A stretch of 64,000 nt of DNA, taken from GWE2-40-63 sp050179685 (lineage in GTDB: Bacteria > Bacteroidota > Bacteroidia > Bacteroidales > SZUA-534). Made by a program: the position numbers and the translations under genes. Below the pieces are notes generated by a model. The model was not told the DNA's origin. It ran no database searches and saw only the letters and a list, made by a program, of their open reading frames with translations. The stretch covers positions 1-64,000 of the forward strand of contig JBFXEW010000024.1 of NCBI GenBank assembly GCA_050179685.1, written 5' to 3'. Shown here in pieces: positions 55,821 to 64,000 of the stretch (within the stretch, counting starts at the first letter, position 1; every line of letters begins with the position of its first letter).

Positions 55821-56603
55821 CTAAAACTGTTTTTCCAAAATATGTGCTGAGCCAAAACAGCCGTAACCACCGTTAACTGTGCTAAAGCGCGGACGGTAAG
55901 CATTGGGTTTAAAAAAGGTGTTGGCCGTGGTGTGATAGCGTTCGTAATTGGCATCGTAGGCAATTACATAAAGTAATCCACCTTGTGTGTAAGGTTCTGT
56001 TTTAACTTCGAGAGTTACCGCGGTCGGGTCAGGTTGTTGCGGTATTTTTCGCTGATGAACAAAATCATCGCTGCTTAAATAATAAATATCGTACATGTAA
56101 GCCGTGGTGTCGGGTTCAAGGGTAAAATGCAGCTTGTTTCCGGCAAAATAAAAAGAGCCATCCATAATTTTGGGTTGATTGGGAACCCGGGTTGTTGCTT
56201 TAATTAAAAAGGTATCGTAAATACACTGGTATTCCCAATAATCGCCGGCTTCGGTTGTAATAAATGGACTGGTGTAGCGCCCGTTGGCAATGGATCGTAA
56301 CTGATAATCGATGCTTGGATTACCATCGCGGTGGCGGGTAAGCTCAATCTGAGCTTCATCAAGGGTCATGGTAGCAGCGGTGTCGAACACATGCAGAATG
56401 CGGTGAACTTCAAAAAAATGGTTGAGGGTGTCCATCGATGGGCCGGCTTTTATTAAACCAAAGACATTTAAGCCGGGTTTAAATTCGGCATCAATATTAT
56501 CAGGCTGCATGGGAAAACCCAAATAGGCTTCCATTGCTTTTTGGCATCCGCTTAAGCTGAATAGGAGCCCGGTTCCGATGAATATTTTTAGCAGTGTTTT
56601 CAT
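55821..56603 (-). CDS. DUF4249-type outer-membrane lipoprotein
   Basis: A 260-residue lipoprotein with C20 (SLSGC). The mature part has a beta-sandwich character (TFLIKATTRVPNQPKIM, YMYDIYYLSSDDFV) and resembles DUF4249 proteins, which usually follow TonB-dependent receptors. It lies 9 bases after the receptor on the same strand, so it is probably the surface partner that helps the receptor. Confidence 0.75.
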   Translation of the reverse strand: MKTLLKIFIGTGLLFSLSGCQKAMEAYLGFPMQPDNIDAEFKPGLNVFGLIKAGPSMDTLNHFFEVHRILHVFDTAATMTLDEAQIELTRHRDGNPSIDYQLRSIANGRYTSPFITTEAGDYWEYQCIYDTFLIKATTRVPNQPKIMDGSFYFAGNKLHFTLEPDTTAYMYDIYYLSSDDFVHQRKIPQQPDPTAVTLEVKTEPYTQGGLLYVIAYDANYERYHTTANTFFKPNAYRPRFSTVNGGYGCFGSAHILEKQF

Positions 56604-56612
56604 AGCAGGAGA

Positions 56613-58970
56613 TTAAAATTTTAAGGTATAACCCACACTTACCGATGGCAGGTATTCGCTCCCAATAGGAATGTAGCGGTCGTAACCCATAATGGGAAAA
56701 TAATACATTACATTGCGGCGAAGAAAAAGCACATTGCGAATATTCACAATTAAATACGATTCGTCTGCTTTAAAAAACGAAGCAATATCTTTTCCAAAAC
56801 CCCGGACTACTTTCTTTTCGAGTCCCAGATTTATCTGCATGGTCCAGGGCATGCGCGAACTGTTTTTCTGGTCGATGGTAAACTGTGGACTGTATATCAT
56901 CTGGCCGGTAACCGGTTCGTACATGTAGTACATTTGCAGTGAATTCTCTATCGACCGGGGCACGCCACTCTGAAACATAAAATCGGCACTGTAAGCTATG
57001 CGTTCTGTAGCCTGAAAATTTATTACTCCTTTTATGGTGTGCAGGTGGTCGTAATCGTAAAGGTATTCTTTACCGTCCATAATGTTCGGAAACGAGCGGG
57101 TTGAGCGAGCCAGGGTGTAACTGGTCCAGCCCGAGAATTTTTGAACTTGTCCCTTTAACATTAATTCGGTGCCATAAGTAGTTCCCGAACCTTCGAATAT
57201 TTTATTCGACAGCGCAAAAGCTTCGAACTGACTTTGCAATAAATCGAAGGTATAGGTGCGGGCCAGGTCTTTGTAATATACATCGAGACTTAATTCAAGC
57301 TGCTTCCCCAGTTTCTTTTCGAACCCGGCAATGTAATGATACGATAGACTTGGCTCCACATTACTCAATGGGTAGTAATAATCGAGAAACTGATTAAACT
57401 CCAGTTCCTGGGTGTTCATACTGATGATGTATTGGTAGTAAGTTCCGTAGGCCGCTTTAAACTTTAACCGATTGCCCAGATCGAGCACCAGGTTTATTCG
57501 GGGTTCGTAATTTAGTTGTCGTTGGTTGAAACGGGTAAGGCGCAGTCCGGGACGAAGAATCAGTCCACGAATTTTAATTTTATCCTCGGCAAAAACCGAT
57601 AATAAAGTAGGTTTAACTTCGGCCGAAGCCCCGTCGATGCCGTTAATTTGTGAGCCATTGGCAAATAAATACCGGCTGTATTCGGCTCCCAGTTTGAGCT
57701 CGTTTCCGAAAAACGGGGTGTAGTTTAACGATGCTTTGGCGGTATAATCGTAAACCTTGCTTTTAAATCGGGTACTGGTGTTAAAAGCCACATCTTCAAC
57801 TTCCATTTTAAACGAACTGTAATTGTTGGCATCGTGTAACGAAGCAGAGGTTTGAATACGGAAATAGAGCCGGGGCGAAACCACCGATTTCCAGATGGCT
57901 GTGGCAATGTTATTGCGCCATTGGTTTTTCCAGGTAAAATCCATGTCGAGAAACGACTGGTAAATCAGCGTATCGCCCATGCGTTCCAGACTGTTTCCCA
58001 TCAGCTTATAAAAATTATTAAAGCTCATTGCTGTGTGGTCCTTGCTCCCAAAATATTTTAAATCGATGCGGTTTCTCGGGTTTAAGCGATGCGTGAGCGA
58101 AATATTGGCATCGTAAAAATAATTGTTGCTGTTCAAAACAAAATTGCCCATGATGTCGTAATTCAGACGCCCGGCCACCATCATGGTGGTTTTGCTGTTT
58201 ACGGGAAACTCCACAAACACTTTCGATTCCACTATCGAAGGTTTTACCTCGCCATGAATCCCCTGCTCGTTGCCATCTTTGGTCGATATGTGAATTACCG
58301 ATGCGTTTCGTCCGCCGTATTCAGCGCCAAAGCCTCCCACCAGCATATCGATATTTTTTACCGTCTGCATGTTAAAAATTCCCGATGATGAAAGAAAGTG
58401 GTAGGGATTGTAAATGGTTACCCCGTCGAGCATAATCAGGTTTTCACCCGGATCGCTACCACGCACCGACACTAAGGGCGAAAGGGGCTCAGTAGCTTCT
58501 ACGCCGGGTAAGAAACGCATGGCCTTAAACACGTCGTTGCGGGCTGTAGGAATTGTTTTTATGGCTTTTGGGGTCAAACGGTGTTGGCTGGTTTCCACTT
58601 CGCGGTCGCCAATCTGATTGGCCGACAGTTCCACAATATTTACCTGTCCTAAAGTTATGGTGGCAGGTTTTAGCCGAACTTCAATAAAGGCATTGTTGTT
58701 TTGGTTAAAAGTGAGGCTTTGTTTTTTGGTGTCGTAGCCAATAAACGAAACAATTACTTCTACCTGAGAGGATTCGATTCCCGGAAAAGAAAAAAATCCA
58801 TTCAGGTTGGTTGAGGCTCCTTTGCCTTCGATTCCACTTACCTGAATGGTTGCGCCAATAAGCGTTTCACCACTGATGGCATCGTACACAATGCCCGAAA
58901 GGGTGTTTTTTTGTGCCTTGCCAAAAAGACTTACCGTAACGAGTGTGAGCAGGATTAGAATCTTTTTCAT
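56613..58970 (-). CDS. TonB-dependent receptor with carboxypeptidase-regulatory domain
   Basis: A 785-residue outer-membrane receptor with signal peptide (LFGKAQ). CarboxypepD_reg-like beta-sandwich (about 22-108, LSGIVYDAISGETLIGATIQ), TonB plug (about 130-230, with PGVEATEPLSPLVSVRGSDP and LDGVTIYNPYH), and a beta-barrel ending SVSVGYTLKF. It lacks an STN domain. Transports a substrate that cannot be told here. Part of the operon starting at 60031. Confidence 0.93.
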   Translation of the reverse strand: MKKILILLTLVTVSLFGKAQKNTLSGIVYDAISGETLIGATIQVSGIEGKGASTNLNGFFSFPGIESSQVEVIVSFIGYDTKKQSLTFNQNNNAFIEVRLKPATITLGQVNIVELSANQIGDREVETSQHRLTPKAIKTIPTARNDVFKAMRFLPGVEATEPLSPLVSVRGSDPGENLIMLDGVTIYNPYHFLSSSGIFNMQTVKNIDMLVGGFGAEYGGRNASVIHISTKDGNEQGIHGEVKPSIVESKVFVEFPVNSKTTMMVAGRLNYDIMGNFVLNSNNYFYDANISLTHRLNPRNRIDLKYFGSKDHTAMSFNNFYKLMGNSLERMGDTLIYQSFLDMDFTWKNQWRNNIATAIWKSVVSPRLYFRIQTSASLHDANNYSSFKMEVEDVAFNTSTRFKSKVYDYTAKASLNYTPFFGNELKLGAEYSRYLFANGSQINGIDGASAEVKPTLLSVFAEDKIKIRGLILRPGLRLTRFNQRQLNYEPRINLVLDLGNRLKFKAAYGTYYQYIISMNTQELEFNQFLDYYYPLSNVEPSLSYHYIAGFEKKLGKQLELSLDVYYKDLARTYTFDLLQSQFEAFALSNKIFEGSGTTYGTELMLKGQVQKFSGWTSYTLARSTRSFPNIMDGKEYLYDYDHLHTIKGVINFQATERIAYSADFMFQSGVPRSIENSLQMYYMYEPVTGQMIYSPQFTIDQKNSSRMPWTMQINLGLEKKVVRGFGKDIASFFKADESYLIVNIRNVLFLRRNVMYYFPIMGYDRYIPIGSEYLPSVSVGYTLKF

Positions 58971-58975
58971 TTGGC

Positions 58976-60031
58976 TTAAAATTTATAGGCACAATTAAAT
59001 AACAGGGCCACACTGAAAATTTGATCGTTATAAATAATGAACGAGGTTTCCTCCATTAGCCCAATGCCAAAAGTCAGTCCGTTTTTATTGAGCGGATTGT
59101 AGGTGAGCCTTTGCGAAAAGGCATACTGAAACAGGAATAATTCCTCGAAAGTACGTTTGGCTTCGTCCACATCGTTCCATTTGTTTAAACCAAAAATAAA
59201 ACCGTGCTTATTTTGAAACAGCCAGTGTTTGTTTAAGCGGTAATTAAACTGCTTTACCTGTGTTGAAAAAGCCACCGATTGGCGGTTGCCGTAGTTTAGG
59301 TAACGAAACATTCGGGTGTTGCGTGTAAACTTTTGAGCCATTTCGGGAGCTGCAAAATAAATTTCAGCATCGATACCCCAGAAGGTGTATCCATAATAGC
59401 CGTCGAGCGAAACGTAAAAGTTTTTTGGAGCCGGTTTTTGTCCGGGATTAAAGTGGTAATTGAAGGGCTGGTTTCCGGGAATGGAGTCGCTGGTAATTAC
59501 CGATAAATCGGCATAAAATTGGGTCGAAAACGACATCCAAACCTTTTGATACGACTGGAGCAGGCTGTCTTTTTTGTTCATTTTTTCAGGACGCTCGTAA
59601 TAAAAGATGCCCAAATATGTAGTGTCGTTGGCTTTATTGATTTCTGACAGGCCAATGTAGGCATTTAGTTTCAGGTAGCGTTTAAACAGCGATTCGTTGT
59701 AGTTGATGTAAAAATCGTGAATTTCAAGGTGGTAGTTTTTATTGGAAGCTGTATCGGCAGCATTCCTGAAATAGCTGTGTAAGGGTTTTTGGGCATTTAC
59801 AATCTGGTCGACCGGAAAAACCAATCCTTTCTTTTTTTCGAAAACAGAAATAAAGTAGGGGTTTTCGTCGCGAAGATCGGTAGCTGAAAGTCGGGAATGA
59901 AATTTTTCGAAGACCCGATTGTCCAGACTAACACGGATGGTATCGGCCACATAGCTTTGGGAAAAAGCTGTTTGCCAGCCTGCCAGAACAAATAAAAAAG
60001 AAACCAGAATAAACCGCTTCAATGCAAGCAT
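58976..60031 (-). CDS. Outer-membrane hypothetical protein, first gene of the receptor operon
   Basis: A 351-residue protein with signal peptide (FVLAGWQTAFSQ). Many alternating aromatic strands and a C-terminal VALLFNCAYKF suggest a beta-barrel or beta-rich outer-membrane protein. No family recognised. Five bases separate it from the TonB receptor, so it probably belongs to the same uptake unit. Confidence 0.75.
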   Translation of the reverse strand: MLALKRFILVSFLFVLAGWQTAFSQSYVADTIRVSLDNRVFEKFHSRLSATDLRDENPYFISVFEKKKGLVFPVDQIVNAQKPLHSYFRNAADTASNKNYHLEIHDFYINYNESLFKRYLKLNAYIGLSEINKANDTTYLGIFYYERPEKMNKKDSLLQSYQKVWMSFSTQFYADLSVITSDSIPGNQPFNYHFNPGQKPAPKNFYVSLDGYYGYTFWGIDAEIYFAAPEMAQKFTRNTRMFRYLNYGNRQSVAFSTQVKQFNYRLNKHWLFQNKHGFIFGLNKWNDVDEAKRTFEELFLFQYAFSQRLTYNPLNKNGLTFGIGLMEETSFIIYNDQIFSVALLFNCAYKF

Positions 60032-60302
60032 TGTTTATAAATTAGTGTTCAATAGACCTACAATAATAGTTTTTTTTCGTGAAACCCAGATGTAAACCAA
60101 CTGGTTTAGGATGCTAGACTTTGTTGAAAAAACTAAAAAACTTCAATAGTTCCAAGTGAAAATCTCCACAACTTTTTTGAAATTGTCTTTATTACCGGGT
60201 AAAGCATGAAAAATAATTCGGAGAAAACAATAAAAAAATTAGGTAAGGTGCTGTTAATCTAAATTTTTGTTAAATTTAGTTCCCGATTATTTAACTCATA
60301 TC

Positions 60303-62366
60303 ATGAAAAAACGACTTAAAATTCCTTTGGGTGAAGCGCTCTTAATGCTTTATCAGTATGCTCGAGTACGTGTCATGGAGCAAATTAAATCCATAGCGTT
60401 TATTATTATTTATCTGGTAGTTTTTCAAACCCTTGTATTAAATGTTCCTTTGGCTAATGTGCTGGGAACAGCCGGTGGTTTATTGCTGGTTGTTTTTGGA
60501 TTAGCCTTTTTTCTTGAAGGCTTAATTCTTGGTTTAATGCCTTTGGGCGAAAGGGTGGGAACCAAAATGCCCCAGCGTTTAAACATTCAGGTTATTGCTC
60601 TTTTTGGGCTTATTCTGGGTTTTGGAGCCACCCTGGCCGAACCGGCCATTAGCGCTTTGCGAACAGCTGGTTCAGGAATTACTGCCTGGGATTCACCCTT
60701 GCTTTATATGTTGCTTGAGCCTTATGCCGGGTGGCTGGTAATTTCAGTGGGTATTGGAGTTGGAATTGCTGTTGCTCTGGGTATGTTCCGGTTTTATTAC
60801 AACTGGTCAATTAAAACATTTATTTATACCATAATACCTTTGTTGTTGGTTTTCTCTCTTTATGCTTATTACGATGAGAACCTCAAAAACATAATTGGTC
60901 TGGCCTGGGATTGTGGAGCTGTTACCACAGGTGCCGTAACGGTTCCTTTGGTGCTGGCACTGGGAATTGGAGTTTCACGAGCATCAGGCAAAGGACAGGG
61001 AAGTAGTGGCGGATTTGGAATTATTTTACTCGCTTCTGCGTTTCCCATACTTGCAGTTTTAACGCTGGGAACCTTTTTAAACCGCCAGGCACCTGTTCCA
61101 ACTGATGAAAAAACCTTTTTTTCGCAGGCCAACCGGCAAAATGCCCTGTTGGTTTTTGAAAATGAGGAAAAACTAATGAGCCATGCGTTTACACACGGTA
61201 GCGAGGCAGGAAGGCGTTCTTATTTTACCGATGCTGATGCGTATGAAGCTGTTTTGAAAAAAATTAATAGTATTCCGGAGGAGCGGGTAAAAATATTAGG
61301 AACCCATGCTTTATCCGATTGGCTGGTAAAAAAAGCTTCCGAATATGAACGGCAAAAGGTTTCAGCCGGGAATTTGACAAATGATGAAAAAGTTTCTATT
61401 CCAATTGCTGAAGTGCTACACGCCGAATCGATAGGTGGTATGCGGGCAGTAATTCCGCTGAGTTTATTGTTGGTGTTGGTTCTAACCCTGCTTTTACGGG
61501 AGCGCATCCGTAACAAAGATGAAGTGGCTTTAGGAATAATTTTTACTTTGGCCGGAATGATACTTTTAACCTCGGGCATCCGATTGGGATTGGCTTCGCT
61601 GGGAGGCGAAGTTGGCAGCGAATTGCCACGTGCTTTTTCGAAAGAAGATAAATTTGTCGACCGGGTGGTGATTAATAATTTCGATACAACCTTATTATAT
61701 AGTGGAATTGCACCCGACGGCACAAAAAAAATATTTTTTAACCTGGTTGAGGATGAAAAAGTGAACCGGGTTGAGTTTGAAAAAGAACAATACCATCCGG
61801 GTACAAAACAATACGAACACATTATTGTGCAGGAACCTTTGTTTGGCAAAAAGTTGACGGTACTTGGTTTTATTCTGGTTTTGGTTTTTGCCTTTGGAAT
61901 GGGATTTGGCGCTACGCTTGCTGAACCAGCCTTAAATGCGCTCGGGCTTACGGTAGAGAATCTTACCGTTGGAGCCATTAAGCAAAATCAGATTGTGCAG
62001 ATTGTATCGTTGGGTGTTGGGATGGGAATTACCCTGGGTTTTGCCCGAATTCTTTTCGATTTGCCTTTAATTTGGTTAATAATTCCACCTTATATTCTGT
62101 TAATAATACTTTCAATTTTTAGTGAGGAAGAATTTACAGCTATTTCGTGGGATAGCGGCGGAGTTACCACGGGTCCGGTAACTGTTCCTCTGGTTTTAGC
62201 CATGGGGCTAAGTATTGGAGGAGCACTGAGCATATCCGATGGATTTGGTATTTTAGCTTTGGCATCGGCTTTTCCCATAATTACAACCTTAACTTTTGGT
62301 TTATACATTAGAAATAAACAAAAACGTTCCCTCGATAATCAATCAAATACTGAGAGCAATGAGTAA
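60303..62366 (+). CDS. DUF1538 membrane protein, two fused copies
   Basis: About 687 residues from ATG 60303 (MKKRLKIPLGEALL); a TTG frame at 60267 adds 12 residues that do not look like the family start. Two DUF1538 modules are visible: GFGATLAEPAISALR with WDCGAVTTGAVTVPLVLALG in the first, and GFGATLAEPALNALG with WDSGGVTTGPVTVPLVLAMG in the second. About six membrane helices per module. A soluble loop (about 270-385) lies between them. It resembles a channel or transporter of unknown substrate. Overlaps the P-II-like gene by 8 bases. Confidence 0.88.
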   Translation: MKKRLKIPLGEALLMLYQYARVRVMEQIKSIAFIIIYLVVFQTLVLNVPLANVLGTAGGLLLVVFGLAFFLEGLILGLMPLGERVGTKMPQRLNIQVIALFGLILGFGATLAEPAISALRTAGSGITAWDSPLLYMLLEPYAGWLVISVGIGVGIAVALGMFRFYYNWSIKTFIYTIIPLLLVFSLYAYYDENLKNIIGLAWDCGAVTTGAVTVPLVLALGIGVSRASGKGQGSSGGFGIILLASAFPILAVLTLGTFLNRQAPVPTDEKTFFSQANRQNALLVFENEEKLMSHAFTHGSEAGRRSYFTDADAYEAVLKKINSIPEERVKILGTHALSDWLVKKASEYERQKVSAGNLTNDEKVSIPIAEVLHAESIGGMRAVIPLSLLLVLVLTLLLRERIRNKDEVALGIIFTLAGMILLTSGIRLGLASLGGEVGSELPRAFSKEDKFVDRVVINNFDTTLLYSGIAPDGTKKIFFNLVEDEKVNRVEFEKEQYHPGTKQYEHIIVQEPLFGKKLTVLGFILVLVFAFGMGFGATLAEPALNALGLTVENLTVGAIKQNQIVQIVSLGVGMGITLGFARILFDLPLIWLIIPPYILLIILSIFSEEEFTAISWDSGGVTTGPVTVPLVLAMGLSIGGALSISDGFGILALASAFPIITTLTFGLYIRNKQKRSLDNQSNTESNE

Positions 62367-63555
62367 GCTGGAAAATGAATCTAAAAAAGCGTTTTCTCCT
62401 TCGCGTACTGTATGGAGAACGCAAATGGCCAAAGGATTATACACGCCTCACCGGGTTAGTCGTATTACCTGTATTGTGAATCAGCTTTTGGGCGATGCGA
62501 TTATCGATTTCTTAAAAAAACTTGAAGTAGTGGTGTATGACGAAACCGGGCGAACCGTGCGGGAACAAATAAAATCGAGAATGTTGGGTTTACCCGGTGA
62601 GTGGAACAAATTAATCAGTTCACCGGTAAAAATATTTCGGTTTACCGTGCCCCGCGAATGTTCCAAATCGGTTGTGAAGGCCCTTATTTCAATTGGTCGA
62701 TTGGATATCCCGGGCAGAGGTTCTGTTTTTTCGCAGGAGCTAATGGAGTTTTCGAAAGAACCACCCGAATACAATCCTCAGGTACTCGAGTCGCTTGAAT
62801 TAGCCGATGAAAGCCTGCTGCTTAATGATTTATCGTATGTAATGTGTGTGCTTTCCGATCAGGGTAGTGGCGATTTGCTGGCAAAAATAGCTATTGGCTT
62901 AGGTATTTGTGTTCCTACCATTACTTACGGCATTGGTAACGACATTCGTGATCAACTGGGACTGATACGAATTACCATTCCGGCCGAAAAAGAAGTGGTG
63001 CATCTGGTAATGCCTGAGCAGGATTCTGAAAGCCTGATTAAACTTTTGGTTGAAGCCGGAAGATTGGATAAGCCCGGAAAAGGATATATTTATCAAACGC
63101 CGGTATCAACCGGATTAATTGATACGCACCTGAGAATTGGGAAACAAACTCATGCCGCAAGTATGGAACAAATTATTGCAGCTATCGATCAGTTAAAAAA
63201 CAGCACTTTGTGGCGAAAACGACTCGATGCCGATGTGGAAAGCCTTAAAATTTCAAAATCGATGATGCCTCAGGATAATTGTGAAGTTTCCATAGTTTCC
63301 GACGAAGATCGGATTGATGTTTTAAGGGAAATTTGCCTCGAAATTGGTGCTTCAGGTGCAGTAACTTCAAAAGTTGTTCCCCGGGCTTCGAAAGCAGTAC
63401 AGATTTCAACTATGATACGCAGTGCGGTGAGTGTTCCGGCTGAAATTACCGATACCGTAGTTGATAAATTACTTGACAATAGTACCATTCTCGAAAGCAA
63501 TACCGATCGCATCCAGGTTTTAGATTCACCTACAGCCTACGTGCGTTCTTTTTAA
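62359..63555 (+). CDS. P-II-like (GlnB family) regulatory protein with two modules
   Basis: About 398 residues from ATG 62359, which lies inside the end of the DUF1538 gene; an upstream TTG frame is not used. At least two P-II-like beta-alpha-beta modules are visible, one ending ISIGRLDIPGRGSVFSQEL and one ending EAGRLDKPGKGYIYQTPV, and a third half-module may follow near residue 270. P-II proteins bind nucleotides or metabolites and control transporters by direct contact, so it is a natural regulator for the DUF1538 protein (inference from overlap and family). Confidence 0.82.
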   Translation: MSKLENESKKAFSPSRTVWRTQMAKGLYTPHRVSRITCIVNQLLGDAIIDFLKKLEVVVYDETGRTVREQIKSRMLGLPGEWNKLISSPVKIFRFTVPRECSKSVVKALISIGRLDIPGRGSVFSQELMEFSKEPPEYNPQVLESLELADESLLLNDLSYVMCVLSDQGSGDLLAKIAIGLGICVPTITYGIGNDIRDQLGLIRITIPAEKEVVHLVMPEQDSESLIKLLVEAGRLDKPGKGYIYQTPVSTGLIDTHLRIGKQTHAASMEQIIAAIDQLKNSTLWRKRLDADVESLKISKSMMPQDNCEVSIVSDEDRIDVLREICLEIGASGAVTSKVVPRASKAVQISTMIRSAVSVPAEITDTVVDKLLDNSTILESNTDRIQVLDSPTAYVRSF

Positions 63556-63750
63556 AGTGTTTTTTGTAATTAATAGTCGATAATACTTTTTTAGCTTGTG
63601 GCATTTTTTGAATCATATTCGTTAGAAAAGTAGAAATTTTGGTACAAAAGGTGTGTTTTTTTTGCTAAAGCAGATTTAGTACAGAAAAGGGATTTGGATT
63701 GGTAATTTAAAATCTATCTTTAAAGCGAAATTATAAAACCACACCTTAAG

Positions 63751-64000
63751 TTGAGAACAACTTTTATTTTATTATTTGCGCTGCTTGTTTCATTGGGCAG
63801 CTTTAAAAATTTATCGGCACAATCACTTCTGGAAATCCGATTGAATGAAGATTACAGCGGTTATAGACTGAGTGATTTCTTTGCTGTAATGGAGCACGCC
63901 CATGGGGTTCGTTTTTACTATAAAAAGAACTGGATTGATAAGGTGGTGCTAAAAAATGCCGGAACGGATAAAACCCTAAAATTTGTTTTGGAGCAGGCAC
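63751..64000 (+). CDS. TonB-dependent receptor with STN domain, 5' part
   Basis: The frame opens at TTG 63751; no in-frame ATG lies between it and the preceding stop at 63721. It encodes a signal peptide (FILLFALLVSLGSF ... LSAQ) followed by an STN (secretin/TonB short N-terminal) domain (SGYRLSDFFAVMEHAHGVRF, FYYKKNWIDKVVLKNAG, KTLKFVLEQA). It continues past the right edge. A TonB-dependent receptor of the STN-CarboxypepD_reg-plug-barrel type is the most likely product. An alternative start a few codons away cannot be excluded. Confidence 0.75.
   Translation, partial: MRTTFILLFALLVSLGSFKNLSAQSLLEIRLNEDYSGYRLSDFFAVMEHAHGVRFYYKKNWIDKVVLKNAGTDKTLKFVLEQA

Noticed and set aside
61220..61978. A 252-residue minus-strand open frame inside the DUF1538 gene
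   Set aside because: It is opposite to a strongly supported gene with conserved motifs and has a Ser/Lys/Pro-rich shadow-type composition.

Overview
The window is a chromosomal segment of a member of the Bacteroidota, most likely from the Marinilabiliales/Prolixibacteraceae neighbourhood (inference). The evidence is a type IX secretion (T9SS) substrate with a gliding-type C-terminal sorting domain next to a PorP/SprF protein, TonB-dependent receptors with carboxypeptidase-regulatory and STN domains, a DUF4249-type lipoprotein, the purM-prfA-pyrF neighbourhood, many short-lipobox lipoproteins, and start sites that lack strong Shine-Dalgarno sequences. Coordinates are within this window; no database search was possible.

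Layout. 1-203: the 3' end of a plus-strand gene and a remnant of a TonB C-terminal domain. 212-16.9 kb: housekeeping and envelope genes (mutS, an LRR protein, dinB, yaaA, an S41 peptidase, pyrF, prfA, purM, tpx, an OmpA/PD40 protein and several small secreted proteins or lipoproteins), many ending in clear hairpin terminators. 16.9-18.1 kb: a gene-free stretch containing a spaced direct duplication of about 312 bp. 18.1-28.4 kb: a four-gene minus-strand signalling operon (an eight-PAS membrane sensor without kinase domain, a periplasmic-binding sensor kinase, a stand-alone receiver, and a REC-PAS-kinase-REC hybrid). 28.4-32.76 kb: an accessory, repeat-rich island with two AT-rich small genes, a tandem array of eight 41-42 bp units each carrying a TTTCC-N4-GGAAA dyad, and a DUF6261-like gene directly after the array. 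Related palindromic repeat clusters bracket the island.

32.76-35.0 kb: a minus-strand trio of cobalamin-binding protein, unknown helical protein and PAS histidine kinase. 37.3-41.4 kb: a receiver fused to a degenerate kinase-like region, followed by an unusual ABCG-like transporter. 41.4-48.9 kb: the T9SS locus (giant PKD protein, PorP/SprF, divergent OmpA/PD40 protein). 49-54.3 kb: DUF47 regulator plus PitA phosphate transporter, an MFS transporter, a lipoprotein, a 2-hydroxyacid dehydrogenase and a GNAT acetyltransferase. 54.3-55.8 kb: degraded sequence and a toxin-antitoxin pair whose toxin is frameshifted in a run of C. 55.8-60.0 kb: an outer-membrane operon (beta-barrel protein, TonB-dependent receptor, DUF4249 lipoprotein). 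60.3-63.6 kb: a double-DUF1538 membrane protein overlapping a P-II-like regulator. The window ends inside a TonB-dependent receptor that appears to start at TTG.

The strongest candidate for an undescribed system is the 41-42 bp dyad array with its DUF6261-like neighbour (30.93-32.12 kb). Next are the B12-binding/helical/kinase trio, the DUF1538 plus P-II pair and the pseudo-kinase plus TerB-like/ABCG pair.
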